A stretch of 53,711 nt of DNA, taken from NCBI GenBank assembly GCA_002796835.1, contig LUGL01000044.1, positions 1 through 53,711 of the forward strand. The letters run 5' to 3'. Within the stretch, counting starts at the first letter, position 1, and each line of letters starts with the position of its first letter. Source of the stretch: Elainella saxicola E1 (GTDB lineage Bacteria; Cyanobacteriota; Cyanobacteriia; Elainellales; Elainellaceae). The notes beneath the pieces are model-generated. The model was not told the origin of the DNA. It ran no database searches and was given only the letters and a program-made list of their open reading frames with translations. Below are positions 34,901 through 43,293 of the stretch, piece by piece. A program made the position numbers and the translations under genes.

Positions 34901-36181
34901 ATGCGCATGAGCAAAGGCATCCAAGGGCAGGAATCAGATTGGCAATCAGCTCACGGGTTTAATGCCACCACGCCAATTCGAGCCGATCGCCATCCCTTTC
35001 CCCTGTTGCTGTATCTGGAATGGGGGTTGTTAGGACTTGCTATCCTCAGCCAGCTTTTGCCCAGTCCGTTTCGCGATACCCTACCGCTGTTCAAATCTCT
35101 AGCGTTGTTTTGCACGATCGCCTTTGGGGTCATGGGCCTCTATTTGCCGCGCAATTCATCGCAACTCGCTTGGATATTGTTGCAGCTCAGCTTGATGGGA
35201 TTAGCAGGCTGGTGGGGCGGTTTTCGAGGCGTGCGGCTGTTTCCTTTGCTCTGCATTGTGCTGGTTTTGCGCAGCAGTTTGGTCCTACCTTTATCGGGCA
35301 GACTGATCACCAGCGGCATTGCTTACTTGCTGTTTCTGGTGTTGTTGCTGACTCGCCTTGCGGCATTGCCGATCGCCCGGTTGTCGTTACGTCAAGGCAC
35401 AGAGAGACCGTTAATTGGCGCATTTGCCTTTAACTCAGCGCTGCTGCTGTTTTTGGCGATCGGATTTGTCTTGCTGCTGGTGCATGCCTTGATCACGGAA
35501 CGGCGAAGCCGCGATCAGTTGCATCAGGCCCATACTCAATTGCGGCAGTACGCGCTGCAGGTCGAGGATTTAGCGATGGAACAGGAGCGCAACCGGATTG
35601 CCAGAGAGATTCATGACTCACTCGGTCATGCCCTCACTGCTTTGAATCTGCAACTCGAAGGAGCCTTGAAGCTGAGTACTGCTAACCCAACCCGATCGCA
35701 AGAATTCTTGAAAGAAGCAAAAATGCTGGGATCAAAAGCTCTTCAGGAAGTGCGGCGAGCAGTGACTGCCATGCGGGCCGATCCGTTAGCAGGCAAACCC
35801 CTATCTGAATCCTTGCAAAAGCTGATCGAAGAATTCCAGCGGCACAGCGGCATCGAACCCCATTGCCAGATTCAGCTGAATCAACCCCTATCTCCGGAGC
35901 TGAGTATGGCCGTTTATCGAGTGGTGCAAGAGTCGCTAACCAACATCAGCAAATATGCCAAGGCTACTCAAGTAACGATCGACCTCACTACCCAGGCCGA
36001 TTGGCTGTACCTCCGCATTCAAGATGACGGCTGTGGCTTTGACCCTGATCAAAATCAAGCCGGATTCGGGCTACAAGGCATGAGAGAACGGGTTACAGCT
36101 CTGGGTGGACAAATTCAAATCCACAGCCAACCGTACCAAGGCTGCTGGATCGTGGCCCAACTTCCAATTCGCCCTACCTGA
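34901..36181 (+). CDS. Sensor histidine kinase, NarL/DesK type
   Basis: 426 residues. Five or six membrane segments (about 35-195) with no large periplasmic domain, then HisKA_3 dimerisation with phospho-acceptor H238 in AREIHDSLGHALTALN, and an HATPase domain with DDGCGFDP and GLQGMRERV. DesK-type kinases sense membrane or envelope state through their transmembrane part. The partner response regulator starts 39 bases downstream. The start could be ATG 34901 or 34907. Confidence 0.93.
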   Translation: MRMSKGIQGQESDWQSAHGFNATTPIRADRHPFPLLLYLEWGLLGLAILSQLLPSPFRDTLPLFKSLALFCTIAFGVMGLYLPRNSSQLAWILLQLSLMGLAGWWGGFRGVRLFPLLCIVLVLRSSLVLPLSGRLITSGIAYLLFLVLLLTRLAALPIARLSLRQGTERPLIGAFAFNSALLLFLAIGFVLLLVHALITERRSRDQLHQAHTQLRQYALQVEDLAMEQERNRIAREIHDSLGHALTALNLQLEGALKLSTANPTRSQEFLKEAKMLGSKALQEVRRAVTAMRADPLAGKPLSESLQKLIEEFQRHSGIEPHCQIQLNQPLSPELSMAVYRVVQESLTNISKYAKATQVTIDLTTQADWLYLRIQDDGCGFDPDQNQAGFGLQGMRERVTALGGQIQIHSQPYQGCWIVAQLPIRPT

Positions 36182-36220
36182 ACTGCAATTGCTCAAAATT
36201 TAAAACTCAAAATTCAAACC

Positions 36221-36871
36221 ATGATTCGCGTTCTCTTAGTCGATGACCAAAGCTTAATCCGGCGCGGCCTGCGAGCATTGCTAGAACTGGAGGCTGATTT
36301 AGCGATCGTCGGCGAAGCTGAAAATGGTCAAATGGCGATCGAACAGGTGCAAGCTCTCCAGCCAGATGTGGTGCTGATGGATATTCGGATGCCAATCATG
36401 GATGGGGTGGCTGCGACCGACAAAATCATGCAGCAATTTCCCCGGACTAAAGTGCTGGTGCTGACCACCTTCGATCAGGATGACTATGTGACGCAAGCCC
36501 TGCAAAAAGGAGCCGTGGGCTATCTGCTGAAAGACACCCCTTCAGAAGAACTTGCAACCGCCATTCGATCGGTCCAGCGCGGCTATCACCAACTCAGTCC
36601 TGGACTGCTGCAAAAGATCCTGACTCAAGCTACCCAGCCCGCTCCCCCTGAACTGCCACCCGGATTTGCTGAGTTGACGCCTCGTGAAAAAGAAGTGCTG
36701 CGGCTGATCGCCCAGGGAGCCAGCAATCGCGAAATTGCCCAGCAGCTTTACATCTCAGAAGGTACCGTGAAGAATTACGTCACCAGCATTTTGGGTCGCT
36801 TGAACTTGCGCGATCGGACCCAGGCCGCAATTTTTGCCCATTCCGTTCTGCCTTTATTAACCCCAGATTAG
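36221..36871 (+). CDS. NarL/LuxR-family response regulator
   Basis: 216 residues. The receiver has acidic pair D8-D9, phospho-acceptor D54 in VLMDIRMP, T82/T83 and K104 (YLLKDTP). The C-terminal LuxR helix-turn-helix (about 152-205) contains LTPREKEVLRLIAQGASNREIAQQL and GTVKNYVTSILGRL. It pairs with the kinase directly upstream. The divergent Spy-like gene is a natural candidate target, by inference from position. Confidence 0.95.
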   Translation: MIRVLLVDDQSLIRRGLRALLELEADLAIVGEAENGQMAIEQVQALQPDVVLMDIRMPIMDGVAATDKIMQQFPRTKVLVLTTFDQDDYVTQALQKGAVGYLLKDTPSEELATAIRSVQRGYHQLSPGLLQKILTQATQPAPPELPPGFAELTPREKEVLRLIAQGASNREIAQQLYISEGTVKNYVTSILGRLNLRDRTQAAIFAHSVLPLLTPD

Positions 36872-37011
36872 CCTTAGATCCAGTCAGGAACGATCAGGAA
36901 GTAAAGTCAAATCCGATCGCCCAATTGGAAGCCACCCTTTAGGATCAAGAGGAGATGATTCTCATCCTGAGCTTCCCACCCACTCAACATTGAAAAAATC
37001 TATGGATTGTT

Positions 37012-38583
37012 ATGAGCCTGACTGAACAGATTTTGGCCCAGCTTCCCGGCAATGCCCTGGACGGGTTACAGCGTGCCGATCGCCTCTGGCAAGCCTATCG
37101 AGAAGACACGTTACCGATCAACACGGTGGTCAAAGAAGTGGCTGAACCATTGGATATTGTGGATTGGGATGTGGTGATTTGTGGCGGCACCTTGGGGATT
37201 TTGATCGGGACAGCATTGGCCCAACAGGGTTGGCGTGTGGCGCTGCTTGAAAGAGGGCAGTTGCGCGGTCGCACCCAGGAATGGAATATTTCGCGACGAG
37301 AACTGCAAGTTTTGATTGACCTGAATTTGCTGACGTCAGCGGAATTAGAGCAGACGATCGCCACTGAATATAATCCGGCCCGTATTTGTTTTCACGAAGG
37401 GGTGGAAGTTTGGGTAGAAGATGTGCTGAATGTGGGAGTCGATCCAGTCTTTTTGCTGGAAACGCTGAAAACCAAATTTCTGGCCGCAGGCGGAAAACTG
37501 TTTGAACATACTGGATTTGATGCGGCGATCGTCCATACCAACGGTGTCCAGGTCACGGCAACTCCCAGTTCGGATCAAGCCCCTGGAATCACTCGCTTTA
37601 AAGCACGGCTGTTGTTGGATGCCATGGGGCATTTTTCGCCGATTGCTCGTCAGGTTCGGCAGGCTGCAAAACCCGATGCCGTTTGCCTGGTGGTTGGCAC
37701 TTGCGCACAGGGATTTCCAGACAATCAAACGGGTGATTTGTTTGCATCGTTTACGCCCTTGCAAAATCAATGTCAGTACTTCTGGGAGGCATTCCCTGCC
37801 AAAGATGGCCGCACCACCTATCTTTTCACCTATCTGGATGCTGAGCCTAAACGTCCGAGTTTGGCAGATCTCTTCGAAGATTATTTCCAACTCTTGCCCC
37901 AATATCAGCAGGTTGAACTCTCGCAGCTTCAGTTTCAGCGGGCCTTATATGGCTTTTTCCCCTGCTACCGCCAGAGTCCTTTGCGATCGCCCTGGAACCG
38001 CATATTGGCGATCGGAGATAGCAGCGGTAATCAGTCACCCCTCAGTTTTGGTGGATTTGGAGCGATGATTCGCCACCTGAAACGGCTGAGTCAAGGCATT
38101 CAAGCGGCATTGACCAGTGATTCACTGCAAGCGACCAATTTGGCCCTATTGCAGCCTTACCAACCTAGTCTGGCGGTCACCTGGTTATTCCAGCGCGCCA
38201 TGAGTGTGAGCCTTGACCAGCAAATTCCGCCGAATCAAATCAACCAGCTTCTATCCGCCGTATTTGAGCAAATGCAGCAGTTAGGTGACGATGTCTTGAA
38301 ACCGTTTTTGCAAGATGTCGTTCAATTTCCGGCGCTGTTTCGCACAATGCTACGGGTCTCGATCGCCCGACCAGATCTGGTGCTGAAAGTGATTCCTCAA
38401 GTTGGTATTCCTACCTTGCTGGCCTGGATGGGACATTATCTCGCTTTGGCTGCTTACAGTGGACTCTATCCGATCGGTCGAACCATCCAACCCTGGCTAC
38501 AGGGATTACCGGCTGCACAGCGTTATCAGTTCGATCGATGGGTGGAGGCATGGCAGTTTGGCTCAGGCCAAGACTATGACTGA
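37012..38583 (+). CDS. cruP: CruP-like FAD-dependent oxidoreductase
   Basis: 523 residues with an FAD-binding Rossmann motif WDVVICGGTLGILIGTALAQ (about 53-72) and a second flavin motif RILAIGDSSGNQSPLSFGGFG. The pattern QGWRVALLERGQLRGRTQEWNISRREL matches what I recall of CruA/CruP lycopene-cyclase-like proteins of cyanobacteria and chloroplasts. CruA is a lycopene cyclase; CruP is linked to reducing reactive oxygen damage and its cyclase activity is debated. The name is moderate confidence; flavoprotein family is sure. No carotenoid gene is adjacent. Confidence 0.72.
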   Translation: MSLTEQILAQLPGNALDGLQRADRLWQAYREDTLPINTVVKEVAEPLDIVDWDVVICGGTLGILIGTALAQQGWRVALLERGQLRGRTQEWNISRRELQVLIDLNLLTSAELEQTIATEYNPARICFHEGVEVWVEDVLNVGVDPVFLLETLKTKFLAAGGKLFEHTGFDAAIVHTNGVQVTATPSSDQAPGITRFKARLLLDAMGHFSPIARQVRQAAKPDAVCLVVGTCAQGFPDNQTGDLFASFTPLQNQCQYFWEAFPAKDGRTTYLFTYLDAEPKRPSLADLFEDYFQLLPQYQQVELSQLQFQRALYGFFPCYRQSPLRSPWNRILAIGDSSGNQSPLSFGGFGAMIRHLKRLSQGIQAALTSDSLQATNLALLQPYQPSLAVTWLFQRAMSVSLDQQIPPNQINQLLSAVFEQMQQLGDDVLKPFLQDVVQFPALFRTMLRVSIARPDLVLKVIPQVGIPTLLAWMGHYLALAAYSGLYPIGRTIQPWLQGLPAAQRYQFDRWVEAWQFGSGQDYD

Positions 38584-38991
38584 ATGTTGATTAAGTCACG
38601 ATTAATCAATTGCCACCCTACCTCTACTTGTCCCTATTGGCTTGGTATCATGCCACTTTTCTCAAGTTAGAGATATATTGCGAGCTGGCCTCAGAAGTGT
38701 AGATTTTAGGTAGATTAAATCTCTTATCTCTTGCTTAAGGACGTTGTCAAAACACGTTCGTTCGTCAATCTTGATACTTATCAGCACCTTTTAATTGAGA
38801 TATTAAGTGCTCTACATCGCTTCATTAATCGTCATTTAACCAATTTTTATGAGTTCAAATAAAACATCATCGGTGTTTTAGGTGAGTTCTGGTATATTTG
38901 CTTGCTTTGTCTACAAATTTGGATTAGGCTGGCATCTTTTTTGCTAGATTTAAGCAACTCGTCATCTAGTTAGAAATACTGAGTTCCTGAG
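38584..38991. other. AT-rich intergenic region
   Basis: 408 bases between two plus-strand genes. It starts with an inverted repeat (38587-38609) and has another imperfect dyad (AGCAC 38783 / GTGCT 38807). No gene is seen. It probably contains the promoter of the next unit, not resolved. Confidence 0.45.
38587..38609. repeat. Perfect 8-bp inverted repeat after the CruP-like gene
   Basis: TTGATTAA (38587-38594), 7-base spacer, TTAATCAA (38602-38609), starting 4 bases after the stop codon. It is AT-only except one G/C pair and has no T-run, so it could be an operator dyad rather than a terminator. Confidence 0.5.
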
Positions 38992-39525
38992 ATGAAAAAA
39001 TCACTCTATATCCTGTCTCAGTTTAGTGACCGCGACTTTGACTGGTTAATGGCTGCGGGAAGGCGTAAAGCGGTTCCTGCCCAAAGTATTCTGATTCATA
39101 AAGGTGAGCCGATCGACGCCTTTTATATTGTCCTGGCTGGTACACTTGCCGTTTCCCTTGAGCATAGAGACGGTGAGGAAATTGCCCAACTGCACATGGG
39201 GGAAATTGTGGGGGAAATTTCATTTATCGATGCTCGGCCTCCAGCGGCAACCGTGACGGCAATCGAAGATTCACTGGTGTGGACGATTCCGCGTACCCAA
39301 CTTGCGGCCAAACTGCTGCAAGATGTGGAATTTGCCAGCCATTTCTATCACGCTCTGGCCGTCTTCTTGACCGATCGCTTGCGAGGTACAGTAGAGCGTT
39401 TAGGTTTTGACAAAGCTTACCCCATCGATGATGAGGAAATTAACATCAATCCTCAAGTCGCTGACAATCTGGACCTCGCTAAAGCAAGGTTGTCCTGGTT
39501 GCTAAACCGTTTACGAGACAGCTAA
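38992..39525 (+). CDS. Cyclic-nucleotide-binding-domain protein without HTH
   Basis: A 177-residue Crp-type sensor domain alone. The barrel is clear (SILIHKGEPIDAFYIVLAGTLAVS) and the phosphate-binding cassette reads GEIVGEISFIDARPPAATV. In canonical cAMP binders an arginine directly precedes the S/T/A-A pair; here that position is proline and the arginine is two residues earlier, so cAMP binding may be lost or altered. The C-terminal helix ends in NLDLAKARLSWLLNRLRDS, with no DNA-binding domain. It is 2 bases from the SirB1-like gene. Confidence 0.88.
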   Translation: MKKSLYILSQFSDRDFDWLMAAGRRKAVPAQSILIHKGEPIDAFYIVLAGTLAVSLEHRDGEEIAQLHMGEIVGEISFIDARPPAATVTAIEDSLVWTIPRTQLAAKLLQDVEFASHFYHALAVFLTDRLRGTVERLGFDKAYPIDDEEININPQVADNLDLAKARLSWLLNRLRDS

Positions 39526-39527
39526 GT

Positions 39528-40361
39528 ATGGATTTTTCGATCGCGCGCCAGCGGTTTTATCAAGAAATTCGTCAAACCAATCCTGAAATTAGTTTGGCCA
39601 GAGCAGCTCTTTATATCGCCCAGGAAGAATATCCCGATCTGGTCGTTGAAACTTATCTCGATCGACTGGATCAAATCGCCGTAGAAATCGCAGAGAAACT
39701 GCCAGCAAGCCGCTATCCCCTGCGTGTGATTCAAACTATCAACCAATATCTTTACGAGGAGCTCAAGTTTAGTAGCAATCTTGAGCAATACTACGATCCT
39801 CGCAACAGCTACTTGAATCAGGTGCTCGATCGGCGGCTAGGCATTCCAATCACCCTATCGCTGGTTTATCTAGAAGTGGCCAATCGACTTGGCTTTCCCA
39901 TGGTTGGTATTGGCATGCCTGGGCACTTTCTAATTCGACCGGTGATTGACGACATGGAAGTTTTTGTCGATCCGTTTCACCAGGGAGAAGTGCTATTTGC
40001 TGAAGATTGCCAGAACCGTCTCAGTGAAATTTTTGGCCGTTCTGTTGAATTGCGTCCAGAGTTTTTAGCTGCAGTCAGTCCCCAACAGTTTTTGGCTCGG
40101 ATGCTCGGCAACTTAAAGGCGATCTACCTGTCTAAAAGCGATGCTCCTAAAGCCCTTGCTGCCATAGAGCGAATCTTGTTGCTATTTCCCAACGCAATTT
40201 CAGAACGACGCGATCGCGGTCTCCTCTATTACCAAATGGGACGTTGGACCGAAGCGCGGCTGGATCTGGAGGCTTATTTGGCCCAATCTCCAACTGCCAA
40301 AGATGCGATCGCCATTCGCAGTATGCTTCGGCAGATGCAGCAAAAAGGGTCAGAATTTTGA
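39528..40361 (+). CDS. SirB1-family protein (transglutaminase-like plus TPR)
   Basis: 277 residues. The N-terminal half carries the SirB1/transglutaminase-like fold (NPEISLARAALYIAQEEYP, YYDPRNSYLNQVLDRRLGIPITLSLVYLEVANRLGFPMVGIGMPGHFLIR), and the C-terminal half has a tetratricopeptide-like helical repeat (ALAAIERILLLFPNAISERRDRGLLYYQMGRWTEARLDLEAYL). The classical transglutaminase cysteine is not evident, so it may be a non-enzymatic member. The start is 2 bases after the cyclic-nucleotide-domain gene, suggesting joint expression. Confidence 0.88.
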   Translation: MDFSIARQRFYQEIRQTNPEISLARAALYIAQEEYPDLVVETYLDRLDQIAVEIAEKLPASRYPLRVIQTINQYLYEELKFSSNLEQYYDPRNSYLNQVLDRRLGIPITLSLVYLEVANRLGFPMVGIGMPGHFLIRPVIDDMEVFVDPFHQGEVLFAEDCQNRLSEIFGRSVELRPEFLAAVSPQQFLARMLGNLKAIYLSKSDAPKALAAIERILLLFPNAISERRDRGLLYYQMGRWTEARLDLEAYLAQSPTAKDAIAIRSMLRQMQQKGSEF

Positions 40362-40562
40362 GTATCGGCCCAATTTGAGTAGGGAGTTGTGTCAGACTAG
40401 CTGCCTATATACCTGCTGTTTATATATTCACACTATTCAGGTGAAAAAGTGAAAAATCTGAAGTCATTTCGCTAAATATAGCGATCGAATCGGCGAAACT
40501 GAGCTATAAAGACACTATCCATCCTTCTGGATGCGCTTCTTTTCGCAACTGGCTCAAGTATT

Positions 40563-42107
40563 ATGACTGACCTGCTGCAACCGACTCTGGCAACCCAGGC
40601 TCCCCAAGCTCGATCGCTACCTGCAATCCATCGCGTTAACTCACCCGATCCAACTATCCTGCGGCAAACCGTCCTGCGGTGGCAATCAGCCATTTTCAGT
40701 TCAGCAGCGATTCAGCTACCTGGATCTGGCGATCGCTTCACGACGCTACATCATTTGGTTAAACGCATTGCTCAGATTAGAGCGAGTGGCACTGCTGCAA
40801 TCTCAAATTCAAGTGCTGACTCTTCCCCAAGCTTGCTGGAACAGGTGAGGCCAGAAGCCCAGGCCGTGTTAGCTAGCCTGACGTCGATCGAATCTCTGTC
40901 CGATCAGGAAGTTGCAACAGTCGTCGATCCGCAACAATCAGCCCAATCCTTGCAAACGCTAATTCCCTGGCTGTTGTGGAATCTTGTGCAAACCACCCAT
41001 GAGGCAGTACAGCTGATTGAAGGGTTTACTGGACAAATCAGGCAAGCTGAAACCTGGCAGTCAGGCACAATCCGGCTCGTTGTTGGATTAAAGCTGACCC
41101 AGGCCGCCACAACTTATGCCTTTGATTTGGTTACCCAGCAGGCCTTACCTCCATTGCTTGCCCGGGAAACCCAGATTCGTGCAGAAGATCTGCCAGGGCA
41201 TGTGTTGCTGCAATCTACATCTACGGTGGGTGCAGTACTCCAGGGATTCATTGCTCAGCTCAAAACGCATTCTGTCTTGCAGCATTATTGGACAGGCTTT
41301 GCGGCCAGCTGGTTAATTCCCCATCACCCCTGGCAATCAGGACTGGCTGTTTTAGAACTCGGGTTTGAATTTATCCCCACTGCGTCGAGCTTGGCTGCCC
41401 AAGGTGACAATTCGAGAAATGCTGCCGTTCAGCCCTGCGTGAAATTTAGTCAACGCGCCTGGTTGGAGCAACACATCAGCACTGCCGTTGAGCACCAACT
41501 GACCCAAGTGCTGCATGCCATTCTACCTGCCTTGAGGCACTTGCCAGAGGAACCTGATGTTGCGCTGGCTCACGTTGTCGAACAGGGCTGTGCTGCCATG
41601 GATGAGCTTCAGTGTTCTTTAACCTTAGCCAGCCGCACCTTTGGGCAACAGCCACTCTGCCTGGATGCCTTAGGGCTACGCCTACTCTGGAATATCAATC
41701 GGACTGCTTATGAGTTGATGCAGTTGACGAGTGGGACGAGCGTAACTTTGTTAGCGCCCCAGGCTGATTGGCAAAAGGGGGCACTCCGATTTGTAATGCA
41801 TCTGGTGCTGCGAACCCCTAATCAGGTTTGGCAATGGGATCTAGTTCAGCGCAGTGCTGCGGCCACGCTGGTTTCTCCCTCTTCTGATGCGATCGTCCAA
41901 GCCGATCATGCTTGGTGTGTTGAGCCAATTGTGTTGCGGGATCTAGAAGCCCAAATTTGGCAATTGATTGAACAAGCCGCACCTGAGATTGCCATGCTGC
42001 GGACGACAACAGAAGCGATCATCACCCTCGGGCAGGTGGCAGAGCTGGGGACTGTTCAGCTTGTAGCAGCTTTTGAATTTACCCCAGTCCAGGATCAGGA
42101 AACCTGA
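40563..42107 (+). CDS. Unrecognised protein with internal tandem duplication
   Basis: 514 residues that I do not recognise. Two halves of ~237 residues repeat: LLWNLVQTTHEAVQLIEG (137-154) matches LLWNINRTAYELMQLTSG (374-391); TWQSGTIRLVVGLKL (164-178) matches DWQKGALRFVMHLVL (402-416); FDLVTQQA aligns with WDLVQRSA. At the end of each half is another strand pair (WQSGLAVLELGFEFIP, 257-272; ELGTVQLVAAFEFTP, 494-508). There are no signal, membrane or enzyme motifs. A W-Q-x-G beta-hairpin appears clearly three times. It follows the SirB1-like gene by 201 bases. Confidence 0.75.
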   Translation: MTDLLQPTLATQAPQARSLPAIHRVNSPDPTILRQTVLRWQSAIFSSAAIQLPGSGDRFTTLHHLVKRIAQIRASGTAAISNSSADSSPSLLEQVRPEAQAVLASLTSIESLSDQEVATVVDPQQSAQSLQTLIPWLLWNLVQTTHEAVQLIEGFTGQIRQAETWQSGTIRLVVGLKLTQAATTYAFDLVTQQALPPLLARETQIRAEDLPGHVLLQSTSTVGAVLQGFIAQLKTHSVLQHYWTGFAASWLIPHHPWQSGLAVLELGFEFIPTASSLAAQGDNSRNAAVQPCVKFSQRAWLEQHISTAVEHQLTQVLHAILPALRHLPEEPDVALAHVVEQGCAAMDELQCSLTLASRTFGQQPLCLDALGLRLLWNINRTAYELMQLTSGTSVTLLAPQADWQKGALRFVMHLVLRTPNQVWQWDLVQRSAAATLVSPSSDAIVQADHAWCVEPIVLRDLEAQIWQLIEQAAPEIAMLRTTTEAIITLGQVAELGTVQLVAAFEFTPVQDQET

Positions 42108-42125
42108 AGCCCATCCAGCCACTTC

Positions 42126-42488
42126 CTATGCCTCAGTCTCGCAGCTTGGCGCAACCTCGGCCTCAGTGGTTGAGAAAGAGTTGCCACAACCGCAACTGCT
42201 AACGGCATTTGGATTACTAAATCGAAATCCACCCCCCATCAAATCCTCAGAGTAATCCAGGTTCAACCCTTGCAGGTAGGGCCAGCTTTGAGAATCCACA
42301 ACAACTTGAATCTCTTCACAGAAGAAAGTGCGATCGTCCGGTTGAGTCGCTTCGTCCAGACCCAATACATAGCAGAACTCTGAGCAACCACCGGGCTGAA
42401 TTCCTACCCGAAAGGCGGAAGTGGCATTTTCATGCTTGGACTGCATCCGTCGGATCTCTTGAAGTGCGGCGGCGTTAAGGTGAATCAT
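42126..42488 (-). CDS. A-type iron-sulfur carrier (IscA/SufA/HesB family)
   Basis: 120 residues with the three conserved cysteines: C35 in QPGGCSEFCYVLG and C99/C101 in SSCGCGNSFS. These ligate iron or a cluster for delivery to apo-proteins. It has a short acidic extension after the CGCG motif. It is convergent with the preceding unknown gene (18 bases), stands alone, and no suf/isc genes flank it. Confidence 0.95.
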   Translation of the reverse strand: MIHLNAAALQEIRRMQSKHENATSAFRVGIQPGGCSEFCYVLGLDEATQPDDRTFFCEEIQVVVDSQSWPYLQGLNLDYSEDLMGGGFRFSNPNAVSSCGCGNSFSTTEAEVAPSCETEA

Positions 42489-42555
42489 AGTTGCGCTCTG
42501 ATTTTTGCCATGATCATCTTACATTGCGGCTTCTGCTTAAAAGCGGCTTCCCCTT

Positions 42556-42588
42556 AAAAAACAAGAGGAGCCGAACATGCCGACTCCT
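42556..42588 (-). terminator. Rho-independent-type terminator of the cupin gene
   Basis: On the minus strand, AGGAG-t-CGG...CG-g-CTCCT forms a hairpin, followed by CTTG and a six-T run (42561-42556). It ends ~40 bases past the cupin stop and before the IscA-like gene. Confidence 0.7.
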
Positions 42589-42628
42589 GCTTGCAAAGGT
42601 TTCAATGAATTGGGATAGGTCGGCTCAA

Positions 42629-43045
42629 TTAGCCACGCGCATAATCATCCTGGTAACGGACAATATCGTCTTCCCCTAAATATTCGCCATTTTGCACTTC
42701 GATCAGGATGAGCGGAATCACACCGGGATTTTCTAACCGATGCTGAGTGCAGGCAGGAACATAGGTCGATTGGTTGCAGAACAGCAACTTTTCATCGTTG
42801 CCGCAAAAGACCTTCGCCGTTCCAGAAACCACAATCCAGTGTTCACTGCGATGATGGTGCATTTGGAGGCTGAGCCGATGACCGGGCTTCACCTCAATCC
42901 GCTTAATTTTGTAACCCTGCCCTTCTTCTAGAATTGTGAACGATCCCCAGGGGCGGAGTTCAGTCGCTGCAACTCCTTTGGGAATACTAGGATTCGTCAG
43001 TGCTAATGATGTTGTGGATTGAGCTTTTTCTTTTGGTTGAGCCAC
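42629..43045 (-). CDS. Cupin protein, phosphomannose isomerase type II C-terminal-like
   Basis: A 138-residue single cupin barrel. The metal-binding motif QMHHHRSEHWIVVSGTAKVFCG is the first conserved cupin box, and VPACTQHRLENPG is the second. The leading RPWGSFTILEEGQGYKIKRIEVKPGHRLSLQ is that of the C-terminal domain of mannose-1-phosphate guanylyltransferase/phosphomannose isomerase, so a role in sugar-nucleotide supply is likely. GTG 43045 is chosen because AAGGAG lies 7 bases before it; the upstream 19 codons are not conserved-looking. Confidence 0.9.
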   Translation of the reverse strand: MAQPKEKAQSTTSLALTNPSIPKGVAATELRPWGSFTILEEGQGYKIKRIEVKPGHRLSLQMHHHRSEHWIVVSGTAKVFCGNDEKLLFCNQSTYVPACTQHRLENPGVIPLILIEVQNGEYLGEDDIVRYQDDYARG

Positions 43046-43052
43046 AGTAATT

Positions 43053-43058
43053 CTCCTT
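43053..43058 (-). promoter_or_regulatory. Ribosome binding site deciding the cupin GTG start
   Basis: On the minus strand AAGGAG is 7 bases before GTG 43045. Confidence 0.75.
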
Positions 43059-43293
43059 AGGACGATTGCAAGACCGAGTTCAAGAAGTAGTAGGTTCTGC
43101 AACGATGGGTTGAATATCGTAAGACATGAAAACCGACATTTAACATATCAGAATGTTCCCGGCGTTCGCAGCATTTCTAACGTCACTTCTCAGGATTTAC
43201 ATCTACTCTTCATCGTCGTCACACCAGGTTTAACAGAGCTTCATCACTGCTGTTGAACACACGCGGCATCAAAGAAGACTTAGCACTTTAGTT

